NCBI GenBank assembly: GCA_035999365.1
Contig: DASYGT010000028.1
Span: 4,796 to 68,795 of the forward strand
Source: DASYGT01 sp035999365
GTDB taxonomy: Bacteria; Actinomycetota; Actinomycetes; Mycobacteriales; Jatrophihabitantaceae
Length of the DNA stretch: 64,000 bases
Reading direction: 5' to 3'
Shown here: positions 50,185 through 59,332 of the stretch, piece after piece
Layout: each line of letters begins with the position of its first letter
Position numbering within the stretch: the stretch's first letter is position 1
Position numbers and translations under genes: made by a program
The notes under the pieces: model-generated
Seen by the model: only the letters and a program-made list of their open reading frames with translations
What the model was told of the DNA's origin: nothing
Database searches by the model: none

Positions 50185-51711
50185 ATGCGCAAGTGGCTGC
50201 CGCTGATCACGGTGTGCCTCGGCACATTCATGCTGTTGATCGACGTGACGATCGTGAACACCGCGCTGCCGCGGATGGTGATCGATCTGCACGCCTCGTT
50301 CGCCTCGCTGCAGTGGGTCGTCGACGCGTACGCGCTGACCCTCGCGGCGTTGGTGCTGGGCACGGGCACGATCGCCGACCGAGTGGGGCACCGCAAGGCC
50401 TACATCGCCGGTCTCGCGCTTTTCGCGGCGTCCTCGTTCGTCTGTGGTGTCTCGCCGAACTCCGGCGTGCTCGTCGCGGCTCGGGCGGTGCAGGGGGTGG
50501 GTGCCGCAGCGATGTTCGCGACGACGTTCGCCCTGCTCAACAGCAACTACACCGGACGCGACCGAGGCACCGCCTACGGCATGTGGGGCGCGGTTGCGGG
50601 GGCATCGGCAGCCATCGGTCCGATCATTGGTGGCCTGCTCACCCAGGGCCTGTCGTGGCGGTGGATCTTCTTCGTCAACCTGCCGGTCAGTGTGATCGCC
50701 ATCCTGCTGTGTGTCCGGACGCTGAAGGACGTCCACGATCCGCTCAAGGCGCGGATCGATATCTGGGGCATGTTCACCTTCTCCGCGGCGGCAGGCGCGG
50801 CAACGTACGCGATGATCCGCGCGAACGACGACGGTTGGTCCAACGGCGTCACCTGGTTCATGCTCGGCGCCTGCGCCGTTCTTGTTGCCGTGTTCATCGC
50901 GATCGAGCGCCGAACGGAACACGCGATGCTCGACCTCGAGCTGATGAAGCGCCGCTCGTTCGTCGGTGTCCTGATCGCCGGCGTCCTGCTGACCTTCGCC
51001 GCGTTCGCCGCCTTCACCTACGTGTCGATCTGGCTGCAGTCCGTGCTGGGCATGAGCCCGATCGAGTCCGGTCTCGTCGGCCTACCGATGTCGGCGATGG
51101 CATTCATCGTGTCCGCGTCCATCGGGCGCTTCCTGCACGGCGACAACTCGGGGCGCATCATCGGCATCGGCCTGCTCTTCATCGGCGCGGGCGGCCTCAT
51201 CGGTGCTCTGCTCACGCATGGCACCGCCACCTGGACCGCGCTCGCACCCGGATTCCTTGTGATCGGCATCGGCGTCGGTCTGGCTACGCCCACCCTCGGT
51301 TCGGCAGCGATGTCGGCAGTCCCCCCGCAGCGGGGCGGCATGGCCGCCGGGGCCGTCAACACGGCACGGCAGCTGGGCTTCGCGTTCGGTATCGCCGCGC
51401 TGGGCAGCGTGTTCACTGCACGCGCCCAGGCGGTGCTAGCCGACCGCGGCGTGCCCGCGTCCGCCGGCGTGGCGCGCGCCGTCGCGGGCGGACGCGGCGC
51501 CGAGTTGATCCACCGCGCTCCCGCGGCTGCCCGGCGCGCCGCGAGCGACGGCATCCACGCTGCAGCCGTCGCGGGTGTGCAGGGCACCCTTGCGACGGCC
51601 GGGGCAGTGGGGGTCTGCGCCGGCTTCCTCGTGCTCTACCTCGTCCGGAAACCGCGCAGTGCGGCCCCGTCCGAGGTCAGCCCGCAGCCAGCTCCGTCCG
51701 GGACGCGGTGA
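50185..51711 (+). CDS. MFS multidrug exporter, DHA2 (14-helix) type
   Basis: The 508-residue protein has 14 predicted helices, TIVNTALPRM in helix 1, GTIADRVGHRKAY in the motif-A loop, and GPIIGGLLTQGLSWRWIFFVNLP, the DHA2 motif-C-like region. It would extrude drugs by proton antiport. ATG 50185 has a GGGGGA site. A long antisense frame and an upstream extension of the same frame look non-coding. No adjacent regulator is seen. Confidence 0.93.
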   Translation: MRKWLPLITVCLGTFMLLIDVTIVNTALPRMVIDLHASFASLQWVVDAYALTLAALVLGTGTIADRVGHRKAYIAGLALFAASSFVCGVSPNSGVLVAARAVQGVGAAAMFATTFALLNSNYTGRDRGTAYGMWGAVAGASAAIGPIIGGLLTQGLSWRWIFFVNLPVSVIAILLCVRTLKDVHDPLKARIDIWGMFTFSAAAGAATYAMIRANDDGWSNGVTWFMLGACAVLVAVFIAIERRTEHAMLDLELMKRRSFVGVLIAGVLLTFAAFAAFTYVSIWLQSVLGMSPIESGLVGLPMSAMAFIVSASIGRFLHGDNSGRIIGIGLLFIGAGGLIGALLTHGTATWTALAPGFLVIGIGVGLATPTLGSAAMSAVPPQRGGMAAGAVNTARQLGFAFGIAALGSVFTARAQAVLADRGVPASAGVARAVAGGRGAELIHRAPAAARRAASDGIHAAAVAGVQGTLATAGAVGVCAGFLVLYLVRKPRSAAPSEVSPQPAPSGTR

Positions 51712-51765
51712 CTGCGGATCAGCGATGCCACGCTGGCGTCTACGGCGATCACGAGGGAGCGCGTC

Positions 51766-52161
51766 ATGTCCGACCAACCTGCCGCAGTTCGCGCTTGGCA
51801 CCGCGTCGTCGATGCGAAGGACGCTGGGCTCCTCGACGATCTCTTGGCCGACGACGTGGTGTTCCGGTCTCCGGCCGTCTTCGCTCCACAGGAGGGCAAG
51901 GCGATCACCGCCGTCTATCTCGCCGCCGCGCTCGACGTGTTGGGCCCGACATTGCGCTACACCCACCAGTGGCATGACGAGTCCAGCGCGGTACTCGAGT
52001 TCGAGGCAGACCTCGACGGCGTCCTCGTGCACGGCGTCGACATGCTGCAGTGGAACAACGACGACAAGCTGAGCAGCTTCACGGTGATGGTGCGCCCGAT
52101 GCGTGGCCTCGAGCAGCTGGTGCTGCACATGCGGCGGCGACTCGATGCCGGCCAATCCTGA
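51766..52161 (+). CDS. SnoaL/NTF2-like protein
   Basis: The 131-residue protein has the NTF2-like pattern: VRAWHRVVDAKDAGLLDDLLADDVVFRSP, a central helix, FEADLDGVLVHGVDMLQWNNDDKLSSFTVMVRPM. Small binding protein or isomerase of unknown substrate. It is 54 bases after the exporter and may be co-transcribed. It converges with the lipocalin-like gene. Confidence 0.85.
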   Translation: MSDQPAAVRAWHRVVDAKDAGLLDDLLADDVVFRSPAVFAPQEGKAITAVYLAAALDVLGPTLRYTHQWHDESSAVLEFEADLDGVLVHGVDMLQWNNDDKLSSFTVMVRPMRGLEQLVLHMRRRLDAGQS

Positions 52162-52218
52162 CCAGCCGTGCGCGGCATGGTCACGAGAGTCGGTTCAGGG
52201 GTGCCGCCTGCGCGCGGG

Positions 52219-53247
52219 TCACCCGTCCGAATAGGGCTGCATCACGACTGCGGGGTCGAAGTCGATTCTGCCGAGTTCGTATACGCCGCCGTGCGGTGTG
52301 ACGAGGTGTTGACGGCTGTCGCCACCAGCCCTCTTCCGATGCCAGACGCTCAGCGCTAGCCCCGCCACCGAACAGTTGCGCACCTGGTGCCGTCCGCCGG
52401 TCGGGTCCGCGTACTGCCAGCCCACGCTCGCGGCGATCGGCGCGGAAACCCGCGCGCTGACCGAAACGCCGTGCCCTGGGAGGACGAGGTCGCATCCGTC
52501 ACTACGTTCCCGCACGGTGGCTCGGTTCCCCATTCCACCTATGCGGTGACGCACGCCGGCTGCGCCGTCCGGGGCGAACACTCCGTTGGCGATCCACGGC
52601 AGGAGAACCGGTCCGAGCTTGATCCGGCCGATGACGACGTCGAGCCACGCATCGGGATGCTCGGTGAACGACGCGCCGCGCAGCCAGATCCAGCGATGGG
52701 CATGTTCGGCCCCCCAGTTGTGGCCGAGCATGCCCGGCCAGCCGTCGAGGCTCAGGGTTCGACCCGCGAGGGTGACAGTCCCGCGGACGAGCATCGACGG
52801 GTACGGACTCGTCGACTTCGTTCGTGGCACGGGAGAGCGGTACATCCAGGGGTAGGGCAGGTGCCGCAGCTCGGCGTCGGTCGGCTCGAACTGCAGCTTC
52901 CAGGAGGCGCTCACGCCGTGCCCGGAGATCTCGCCGTAGGCGCCGTCGCGGCGCACGGCTCCGTGTTCGCCCATGACGATCAGTCGTGCTCCGTCGACCG
53001 TGGGCTCGTCCGTGCTCGGTGCGTCGCCGGTGATCTTCACTGCGGTCGGGCCGCCGGGTTCGAAGAGGGTGAACCAGATCGATCCAGTCGCGACCCCGCC
53101 CGGTGGTTGGTGAACCGTGTAGCGGATCCAGACGGCAACAGGCTCGACGGGATCGCTCGCGGTGAGGTAGATGCTTTCGTAATGCCCGGCCCGCGCGGCG
53201 ACGTGCGGGAATCGGGGCGACAACGTCGTCTGTGATGAAGTCGCCAT
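52219..53247 (-). CDS. Tocopherol-cyclase/CrtC lipocalin-like protein
   Basis: The 342-residue protein is beta-rich with the repeated strand motif GWPGMLGHNWGAEHAHRWIWLRG, similar to the tocopherol cyclase-like and carotenoid hydratase (CrtC/AttH) lipocalin group. These bind large hydrophobic ligands. No carotenoid or quinone genes are adjacent. The assignment is to a fold, not to a reaction. Confidence 0.75.
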   Translation of the reverse strand: MATSSQTTLSPRFPHVAARAGHYESIYLTASDPVEPVAVWIRYTVHQPPGGVATGSIWFTLFEPGGPTAVKITGDAPSTDEPTVDGARLIVMGEHGAVRRDGAYGEISGHGVSASWKLQFEPTDAELRHLPYPWMYRSPVPRTKSTSPYPSMLVRGTVTLAGRTLSLDGWPGMLGHNWGAEHAHRWIWLRGASFTEHPDAWLDVVIGRIKLGPVLLPWIANGVFAPDGAAGVRHRIGGMGNRATVRERSDGCDLVLPGHGVSVSARVSAPIAASVGWQYADPTGGRHQVRNCSVAGLALSVWHRKRAGGDSRQHLVTPHGGVYELGRIDFDPAVVMQPYSDG

Positions 53248-53367
53248 GGTTCAGCCTCCCCGTGGGCGGGCGTCCAGCGGCGGCACGACGGCAACGTAAG
53301 CCCGTTCACTGAAGTGGTCAAACGCGAGGGGGCCGGGGATGTCGGTGGCTTCGGTGATGCTGGCCGT

Positions 53368-54000
53368 GTGACGGACTGGGTCGAGTGGCATGCCCCCTAC
53401 GCGGATCCCCGGTCGGCGCTGACAGCCCGCCTGCGCAGAGTGCAGGAGCACGTCGAGCGAGCCATCGCGCACGCACCGAAGGGTCCGCTCAGCCTGATCA
53501 GCCTGTGCGCCGGGCAAGGGAATGACGTGATCGAAGTGCTGGCTCGCCATCCGCGCCGCCACGACGTGACGGCGACGCTGGTCGAACTCGATCCGCACAA
53601 CGTCGCGGCCGCACACCGCCGCGCCGTCGAAGCCCACCTGCCACAGGTGGACGTTCGCAAGGCCGACGCGGCAGAGGTGGCGTCCTTCGCCGACGCTCTG
53701 CCGGCACACGTGCTGCTCCTGTGCGGAATCTTCGGCAATCTCAGCGACGCCGACATCGACCGGACTGTCGACGCGGCAGCCACGCTGTGTGTCGTCGGTG
53801 CGACGGTGATCTGGACTCGGCACCGTCGCCCCCCGGACCGGACCACGCACATCAGACGCCGCTTCGAAAGAAACGGGTTCGACGAGGTCGACTTCGATGC
53901 ACTCGACACCGAGCCATTCGCCGGGATCGGTGTCCATCGGCTGCGGATCGCCTCACCGGCAGCACCGCCGGACCACGCGCTGTTCCGATTCATACGGTGA
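53368..54000 (+). CDS. Class I SAM-dependent methyltransferase-like protein
   Basis: The 210-residue protein has a SAM motif I, LISLCAGQGNDVIEVLARHP, a motif II VELDPHN, and a central GIFGNLSDADIDRTV segment. The start GTG 53368 follows a run of weak coding. It is divergent from the lipocalin-like gene and 24 bases upstream of the RsbQ-like gene, so possibly co-transcribed. Confidence 0.85.
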   Translation: MTDWVEWHAPYADPRSALTARLRRVQEHVERAIAHAPKGPLSLISLCAGQGNDVIEVLARHPRRHDVTATLVELDPHNVAAAHRRAVEAHLPQVDVRKADAAEVASFADALPAHVLLLCGIFGNLSDADIDRTVDAAATLCVVGATVIWTRHRRPPDRTTHIRRRFERNGFDEVDFDALDTEPFAGIGVHRLRIASPAAPPDHALFRFIR

Positions 54001-54023
54001 CCAGCCGTGAGTAGCATTTTCCC

Positions 54024-54839
54024 GTGCCGTCGGTGCTGCAGCGCAATCACGTCGTCGCTTCCGTCGCGAGCGCTCGCCCGATCATCTTTTCGCACGGTTA
54101 CGGCTGTGACCAGACGATGTGGCGGTTCGTAACGCCGGCCTTCGAGCACACCCACCGAGTGGTCACGTTTGACCATGTGGGGTTCGGCGCCTCGGACCTG
54201 TCCGCCTGGAAAGAAACCCGGCACGCGAGTTTGGACGGCTACGCGGACGACCTCCTCCAGATCATGGACGAGCTCGACCTACGTGATGCGGTTTTCGTCG
54301 GGCACTCCGTCGCGTCGATGATCGGAGTCCTCGCCGCGATCAAGGATCCGTCGCGCTTCGGTCAGCTCGTACTGTTGTGCCCGTCGCCCCGTTACATCGA
54401 CGATCCGCAGACCGGTTACATCGGTGGGTTCAGTGCGGAGGAGATCGACGGGCTCGTGACGGCGCTGCATGACAATCAACAGCGGTGGGCCGACGGTATG
54501 GCCCCAGTGATCATGGGCAATCCGGATCGACCGGAACTGGCCGCCGAACTGCACAGCAGTTTCTGCCGCGTCGACCCGCGGGTCGCACTCGCCTTCGCCC
54601 GTGCCACATTCCAGTCCGACTACCGATATGCGCTACCGCTCGTCACGGTGCCGACCGCCATCATTCAGTCCGAAACCGACGCGATAGCGCCCCGCGTCGT
54701 CGGCCAATACATGCACGAGCACATCCCGAACAGCACCCTGACCACGCTCAAGGCAGACGGTCACTGCCCACACCTCAGCGCACCGCACGCGACCGCAGAC
54801 GCCATCGCGCTCGCCTCCTCGCCGGATTCGGGACGTTAG
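54024..54839 (+). CDS. RsbQ-like alpha/beta hydrolase
   Basis: The 271-residue protein aligns with Bacillus RsbQ: VLQRNHV near the start, HGYGCDQTMWRFVTPAFE, FDHVGFGASDLS, the nucleophile GHSVASM (Ser95), the Asp in SETDAIAP and the His in DGHCPHLSAP. RsbQ hydrolyses a small compound and is needed for the RsbP phosphatase to activate sigma-B in energy stress. An RsbU-like phosphatase is encoded 1.6 kb downstream. The start is GTG 54024. Confidence 0.9.
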   Translation: MPSVLQRNHVVASVASARPIIFSHGYGCDQTMWRFVTPAFEHTHRVVTFDHVGFGASDLSAWKETRHASLDGYADDLLQIMDELDLRDAVFVGHSVASMIGVLAAIKDPSRFGQLVLLCPSPRYIDDPQTGYIGGFSAEEIDGLVTALHDNQQRWADGMAPVIMGNPDRPELAAELHSSFCRVDPRVALAFARATFQSDYRYALPLVTVPTAIIQSETDAIAPRVVGQYMHEHIPNSTLTTLKADGHCPHLSAPHATADAIALASSPDSGR

Positions 54840-54923
54840 ACCCGCCTGGGCATGGACCTAGGAACGAGGTTGCAGACGGGCAGCCGTGGAACGCTGATCG
54901 TGACGCCGAAGGGGCTGGTCCGC

Positions 54924-55043
54924 ATGATGTGGCATGACGGTTGGGGTGCCGGCAACTGGTTCGTGATGACTCTCATGATGTTGCTGTCGTTCGCGTTCGT
55001 TGCCGGCCTTGTTGTATGGGCCGCGCGCGGCAACCGCGACTGA
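54924..55043 (+). CDS. Small single-span membrane protein
   Basis: The frame of 39 codons starts with MMWHDGWGAGNWFVMTLMML and has one transmembrane helix ending AAR. It resembles the N-terminal span of SHOCT-type membrane proteins. An in-frame ATG at 54852 gives 63 residues. No SHOCT domain follows. The AAGGGG ribosome site lies about 15 bases before ATG 54924, so start choice is uncertain. It is convergent with the Amt gene. Confidence 0.45.
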   Translation: MMWHDGWGAGNWFVMTLMMLLSFAFVAGLVVWAARGNRD

Positions 55044-55072
55044 ACCTGCCGCCTGCCAGGCGTGCTGCTCTG

Positions 55073-56314
55073 TCAGCTGCGCGTGCCGAAGTTGCTGTGC
55101 TCGTACGCGGTCTCGGCGTGAACGGCCATGTCGAGACCGCGCAGTTCGGTCTCTTCCCCGACACGAAGGCCGATCGTCTTCTCCACGGCCGTCGCCAGCA
55201 GCCACGTGACGACGAATGCCCAGGTGATCGCGACCACGACCCCGAGTGCCTGCTCACCGAGCAGGTGCAGCCCGCTTCCGTCGACCAGTCCGGAGCCGGC
55301 GGGGTTGACGGTACGCGTCGCGAAGACGCCGACCGCGAGCGTCCCCACGAGGCCGCACACGCCGTGTACGCCGACGACGTCGAGCGAGTCGTCGTAGCCG
55401 TACCGGAACTTGAGGCGGATCGCATAGAGCCCGGCGGCGCCCGCGAGCAGTCCGATCGCAATTGCCCCGAGACTGTTGACGTAGCCCGCTGCGGGCGTTA
55501 TCGCGACAAGTCCGGAGACTGCTCCGGACGCGGCACCGAGGGTGGTCGCATGCCCAGTCGCGCGTCGTTCGAGCAGAGCCCAGGCCAGTAGGCCGCCGCA
55601 CGCCGCGAGGTGGGTATTCACGAGCGCTTGAGTGGCCAGATGCCCGGCCGCGAGTGCGGAACCGGCGTTGAAGCCGAACCAGCCGAACCACAAGATGCCG
55701 GCGCCGAGCAGGGTCAGCGGCAGCGAGTGCGGGATCATCGCTTCGTGCGGCCAGCCGCGCCGCCTGCCGACGACGATGACGAGCGCGAGCGCCGATGCGC
55801 CGGCGTTGATCTCGACCACCGTGCCGCCGGCGAAGTCGAGCACACCCTGCCGTGCGAGCCAACCCGTCGGTGAGAAGACCCAATGGGCAAGCGGTGCGTA
55901 CACGATCACCACCCACAGGGCAGCGAACACGAGGAAGCCGGTGAACCGCATCCGGTCGGCTCCCGCGCCGGTGAGCAACGCCGTCGTGACCACGGCGAAC
56001 ATCATCTGGAATGCCGCGAAGGCGAGCGGCGGAACGGTCAGGTGCAGCCCGGGTACGGCGTCATTCGGATGCGCGAAGCCGGCGAAGTGCAAGCCACCGA
56101 TCAGCGCGCGGTCGCCACCGAACGCCAGGGAGTACGCGACGGCCACCCACACGAGGCTGACCACCGCGATCACCGCGAAGTTCTGCGCGAGCATCGACAG
56201 CACGTGCTTGCTGCGCACCATGCCGCCGTAGAAGATCGCCAGCCCCGGCGCCATGAACAGCACGAGCGCGGTGCACAGCAGAAGCCAGGCGGTGTCGCCG
56301 GTGTCGATTCGCAC
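55073..56314 (-). CDS. amtB: Ammonium transporter (Amt) with Glu in first pore position
   Basis: The 413-residue protein has 11 transmembrane helices and the Amt signatures: GDTAWLLLCTALVLFMAPGLAIFYGGMV, LGAGILWFGWFGFNAGSAL, and GVHGVCGLVGTLAVGV. The twin-histidine pair is Glu168 (GTVVEINAG, where the family usually has His) and His317. Fungal Mep1/Mep3 and some bacterial Amts carry Glu at the first position. It should pass ammonium across the membrane. GTG 56314 is favoured by GGGAG upstream. No PII gene (glnK) is adjacent. Confidence 0.94.
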   Translation of the reverse strand: MRIDTGDTAWLLLCTALVLFMAPGLAIFYGGMVRSKHVLSMLAQNFAVIAVVSLVWVAVAYSLAFGGDRALIGGLHFAGFAHPNDAVPGLHLTVPPLAFAAFQMMFAVVTTALLTGAGADRMRFTGFLVFAALWVVIVYAPLAHWVFSPTGWLARQGVLDFAGGTVVEINAGASALALVIVVGRRRGWPHEAMIPHSLPLTLLGAGILWFGWFGFNAGSALAAGHLATQALVNTHLAACGGLLAWALLERRATGHATTLGAASGAVSGLVAITPAAGYVNSLGAIAIGLLAGAAGLYAIRLKFRYGYDDSLDVVGVHGVCGLVGTLAVGVFATRTVNPAGSGLVDGSGLHLLGEQALGVVVAITWAFVVTWLLATAVEKTIGLRVGEETELRGLDMAVHAETAYEHSNFGTRS

Positions 56315-56430
56315 GTCGTCTCCCGGTGTCTGAGCCGATGGCACGGTCAGGCCGAACCCGGGAGGCACGGTATCTGGAGGCGCGGCAGATCCGCAGACGG
56401 GGATCGAAGTCCGTGGCGCGGACGACCGGG

Positions 56431-57612
56431 TCAGCCGTCCCAGCGCACATAGACCATGGTTGCGTCGTCGCGAAGACCGGTTGCCGAATGCTCGGTAGCC
56501 GTCCGGAGCAGGCGGCGAACGACCTCCTGCGGTGATGCGCCCGCCCCGTGCTCTCGCGCGAGAAGATCACGAAGCCTTTCCTCGCCGAACGGGCTGCCAT
56601 CGGGCATCACCGAATCGGTGACACCGTCGGTGTACATGAACACGCCGTCGCCGGGCTGCAGCTGCATCTCTACGAGGTCTCCCACCACCGGGGCAAGACC
56701 GCCCATCCCCAGTGGCACGCCAGGCTTCACCAGCATGTCCACCAGTGTTGCGTCGCGAACGATGATCGGCAGCGGGTGACCGCACGTCAGCCAGCTGAGC
56801 TTCCCGGTCGCCGCCTCGAGGCGAGCGAGTATCGCTGTCGCGAAAGCGCTTGGTGTGGGAAATGTTCGCGCGGCAGCGTCGATGCGCGAGGCAAGCAGCT
56901 GCAGGCTGTCGCCCTCGCGACGGCCGTGCCGATAGGCCCCGACGAGCAGCGCGGAGAGGACGGCGCTGCCCAAGCCGTGGCCCACGGTGTCGAGGACGGC
57001 GAAGTCGAGGCGGCCGGCGTTGAAGGCGTAATCGAAACAGTCGCCCCCGACCTGGTACGCCGGTTCGAGCAGGCCCGCGATCGTCACCCCGGCTGCGGCG
57101 AAGGACAGCGGCGGCAGCAACGACCATTGCATCTCCGCGGCCAGATCCATGTCCTTGCGACGCCGCAGCAAGTGCGGGAGGTCGGTGTATTGCGCGCTGG
57201 CCAGGAGCAATGGAGCGGCGGCGAGTCCCAGTTCGGTGCACAGGAACTCGACCTCCTCGTCCCAGCGAGGCAATGTCATCGCCAGCACGCCGAGTCGATT
57301 CGACTGTTCGCTCACCGGCACCCAGACGTGCCACCCGTCCTCGCGCTCCGCTGCCAAGGTCGTTCCAGAGGTGAAGGCTCGTCCGGCCATGGACCCGTCC
57401 AGCGAGGCGACCTCCGGCTCGTTGCCGTGCGGCAACATGTCGGGGTGCGGCGTCAGTGTGACGTGGGCGTAGTCGATCAACAGAAGCACGACATCGCGGC
57501 CGCCAATTCCGGCGACAGCTGCCGAAAGTGTCTCTACGAAGGCGTCGGGCTCGGCGCTCTGGTGCGCCACCAGCAACCGAGCCACGGGCCGGTCCCGCGC
57601 TTCTATAGACAC
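56431..57612 (-). CDS. RsbU/SpoIIE-type PP2C serine phosphatase with GAF-like sensor
   Basis: The 393-residue protein has an N-terminal sensory domain (about 1-150), then the PP2C-SpoIIE domain: AEMQWSLLPP, GGDCFDYAF, LDTVGHGLGSAVLSALLVG, the metal-binding PGDGVFMYTDGVTDS and the end motif RDDATMVYV. These phosphatases dephosphorylate an anti-anti-sigma factor to free the stress sigma. No anti-sigma or anti-anti-sigma gene is adjacent. An RsbQ-like hydrolase gene lies nearby. Confidence 0.92.
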   Translation of the reverse strand: MSIEARDRPVARLLVAHQSAEPDAFVETLSAAVAGIGGRDVVLLLIDYAHVTLTPHPDMLPHGNEPEVASLDGSMAGRAFTSGTTLAAEREDGWHVWVPVSEQSNRLGVLAMTLPRWDEEVEFLCTELGLAAAPLLLASAQYTDLPHLLRRRKDMDLAAEMQWSLLPPLSFAAAGVTIAGLLEPAYQVGGDCFDYAFNAGRLDFAVLDTVGHGLGSAVLSALLVGAYRHGRREGDSLQLLASRIDAAARTFPTPSAFATAILARLEAATGKLSWLTCGHPLPIIVRDATLVDMLVKPGVPLGMGGLAPVVGDLVEMQLQPGDGVFMYTDGVTDSVMPDGSPFGEERLRDLLAREHGAGASPQEVVRRLLRTATEHSATGLRDDATMVYVRWDG

Positions 57613-57660
57613 GACGGCCTCCCTGAGGCGATGGCGCGAGCTTAGTCAGGGCCGATCGCG

Positions 57661-59232
57661 TCAGAACTTGTTGCGCCAGCGGTCTCGAGGCCGCCGCCCG
57701 TCCGGGTCGTACATCACGCGGTACAGCGGCGTCGCCCATACCCTTGTGCGGAAGGGAATCACGGCCTGCGCCAATGGCCGCAGTTGGCCGGCTGGGCGCG
57801 GACCGCGACGGCCGCCGGCGTACCACTGTTCGAGCTGTGCGGCACTGTCGGCGAACGCCGCGAACGTTCGCCCTGCGTCGTCGAGTTCGGGTTGGCTGTG
57901 TGGATCGGTGTCGGTGATGCCGAGGTGCTCACGGGCGAGCGCTACGCGCAACTCCTGCGCGTAGCTCGGACCGGACGTGCGGTCCCATACGACAGCGGTG
58001 AGTTCGGAGTCGTGCGTCCACGATCGCCGGTTGAAATTGTCCGAGCCGGTCGTCGCCCACATGTCGTCGATCACGCACACCTTGGCGTGCACATAGATCG
58101 GGGTCCCCGCCGCGTTCTCGATGCCGTAGACGCCGACCCGTCCCGGCGCTGCCGACGTGATCACGCTCAGTGCCGCTGCGCGGCCGACCAAATTGGGCGG
58201 CATCGCCACCCGCCCGTCCTGGTCCGGGTAGTGGGGCAGAACGGCAATGAGGTGCAGTTCGGGGTTGGCCCGCAACGCGTCTGCGATCTGCACCGCCACG
58301 TCTCGAGACCAGAGGTACTGGTCCTCGACATAGATCAGGTGTCTGGCCTGCCGCAACGCCTTGATGTAGCCGCGGGCAATGCTGCGCTCGCCGTGCGGCG
58401 CGAATGGATAGCCGCCGAGCCGGCGCGGATAGGTGCGCAACAGCTGCACGGAGTGCCCGCCAACCGCGTCGGGCCGCGGAGCGCGTGGCGGCAGGGGCCG
58501 GCGCGTGTCGTCCGCTCGCAACCGGTCGGCGGTGCGGTGCACCGGATTGCGGCTCAGCGGTTGCGGGTCATCCCATCGCTCGCGGAAGACCGTCTCGACA
58601 TCGGCAACAGCAGGTCCCCGGATCGCGATGTGCACGTCGTGCCACGGCGGGCGCGGGCCGTACACCGCTGCCATCGGCTGAGACTGAATGTCTCCCGCGT
58701 GCGCCGCGTCGTCACGACGGCTGTGACAGAGGTCGATGCCTCCCAGGTAAGCGACATCCGACTCCGGCCGGTCGGCATGTCGTACGACGACGAACTTCTG
58801 ATGATGAGAGCCGCCGGTACGCACGCGCATGTCGAGCAGGCAGCAACCACCCGCAGCTTCGATCTCCTCACCGAGGTGCCGGTTCTCCTGTGCGGAGAAC
58901 TGGAAACGATCGAGGTGCGATCGCCACACCAGTCCGTAAACACCGACTCCGCGTGCCGCGGCACGGCACAACACGGCGGACACGGTGTCATCCGGGTCGT
59001 CCGTCAACCGCTGATCGGGATCGCCACGCCAGTCGACGAACATGATGGTGTCGCCAGGCCCAGTGCGCTCAATCGTTGCGTGCAGCTCCCGGAAGTAGGT
59101 GGCACCGTGGATCAGCGGACGCACCGTGTTCCCGTCGGACCAGGCCGCGTCGGGATCGGCAGCGTCGTCGTCGAGCACCGTTGCCGGATTCGCCCGCTCG
59201 GACCGCGTGAGCAGCCAATCCTCGATAGCCAT
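57661..59232 (-). CDS. Phospholipase D-like (HKD superfamily) protein
   Basis: The 523-residue protein has two HKD regions: HHQKFVVVRHA, where the usual Asp at the end of HxK(x)4D is replaced and followed by an insertion to GGID, and a canonical second HAKVCVIDDMWATTGSDN. No signal peptide is seen. It may be a phosphatidyl- or phosphodiester-transferase. ATG 59232 has a strong AGGAGG site. Upstream a GTTT-N14-GGGTA element may serve as a stress promoter. It is divergent from DUF1206. Confidence 0.92.
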   Translation of the reverse strand: MAIEDWLLTRSERANPATVLDDDAADPDAAWSDGNTVRPLIHGATYFRELHATIERTGPGDTIMFVDWRGDPDQRLTDDPDDTVSAVLCRAAARGVGVYGLVWRSHLDRFQFSAQENRHLGEEIEAAGGCCLLDMRVRTGGSHHQKFVVVRHADRPESDVAYLGGIDLCHSRRDDAAHAGDIQSQPMAAVYGPRPPWHDVHIAIRGPAVADVETVFRERWDDPQPLSRNPVHRTADRLRADDTRRPLPPRAPRPDAVGGHSVQLLRTYPRRLGGYPFAPHGERSIARGYIKALRQARHLIYVEDQYLWSRDVAVQIADALRANPELHLIAVLPHYPDQDGRVAMPPNLVGRAAALSVITSAAPGRVGVYGIENAAGTPIYVHAKVCVIDDMWATTGSDNFNRRSWTHDSELTAVVWDRTSGPSYAQELRVALAREHLGITDTDPHSQPELDDAGRTFAAFADSAAQLEQWYAGGRRGPRPAGQLRPLAQAVIPFRTRVWATPLYRVMYDPDGRRPRDRWRNKF

Positions 59233-59243
59233 TTCCTCCTGCC

Positions 59244-59266
59244 TACCCGGCACGGCGTCCGGAAAC
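59244..59266 (-). promoter_or_regulatory. Sigma-B/F-like promoter for PLD-like gene
   Basis: On the minus strand GTTT (59266-59263) and GGGTA (59248-59244) are 14 bases apart. The -10 is only 11 bases from the ATG, so a transcript would lose most of its AGGAGG site; another start point may be used. Confidence 0.35.
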
Positions 59267-59297
59267 AACAGGATGGACGCGGCAACTTCTCACGGAG

Positions 59298-59323
59298 GTT
59301 TGACACCGCGTGCGACTGGGTAT
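59298..59323 (+). promoter_or_regulatory. Sigma-B/F-like promoter for DUF1206 gene
   Basis: GTTT (59298-59301) and GGGTAT (59318-59323) are 16 bases apart, the best match in this window. GTG 59333 follows 9 bases after the -10, which indicates a leaderless transcript. Confidence 0.6.
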
Positions 59324-59332
59324 CGCTGCACT

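Noticed and set aside
52162..52218. GC-rich possible hairpin between SnoaL and the lipocalin-like gene
   Set aside because: Arms do not align into a stable stem of more than five pairs.
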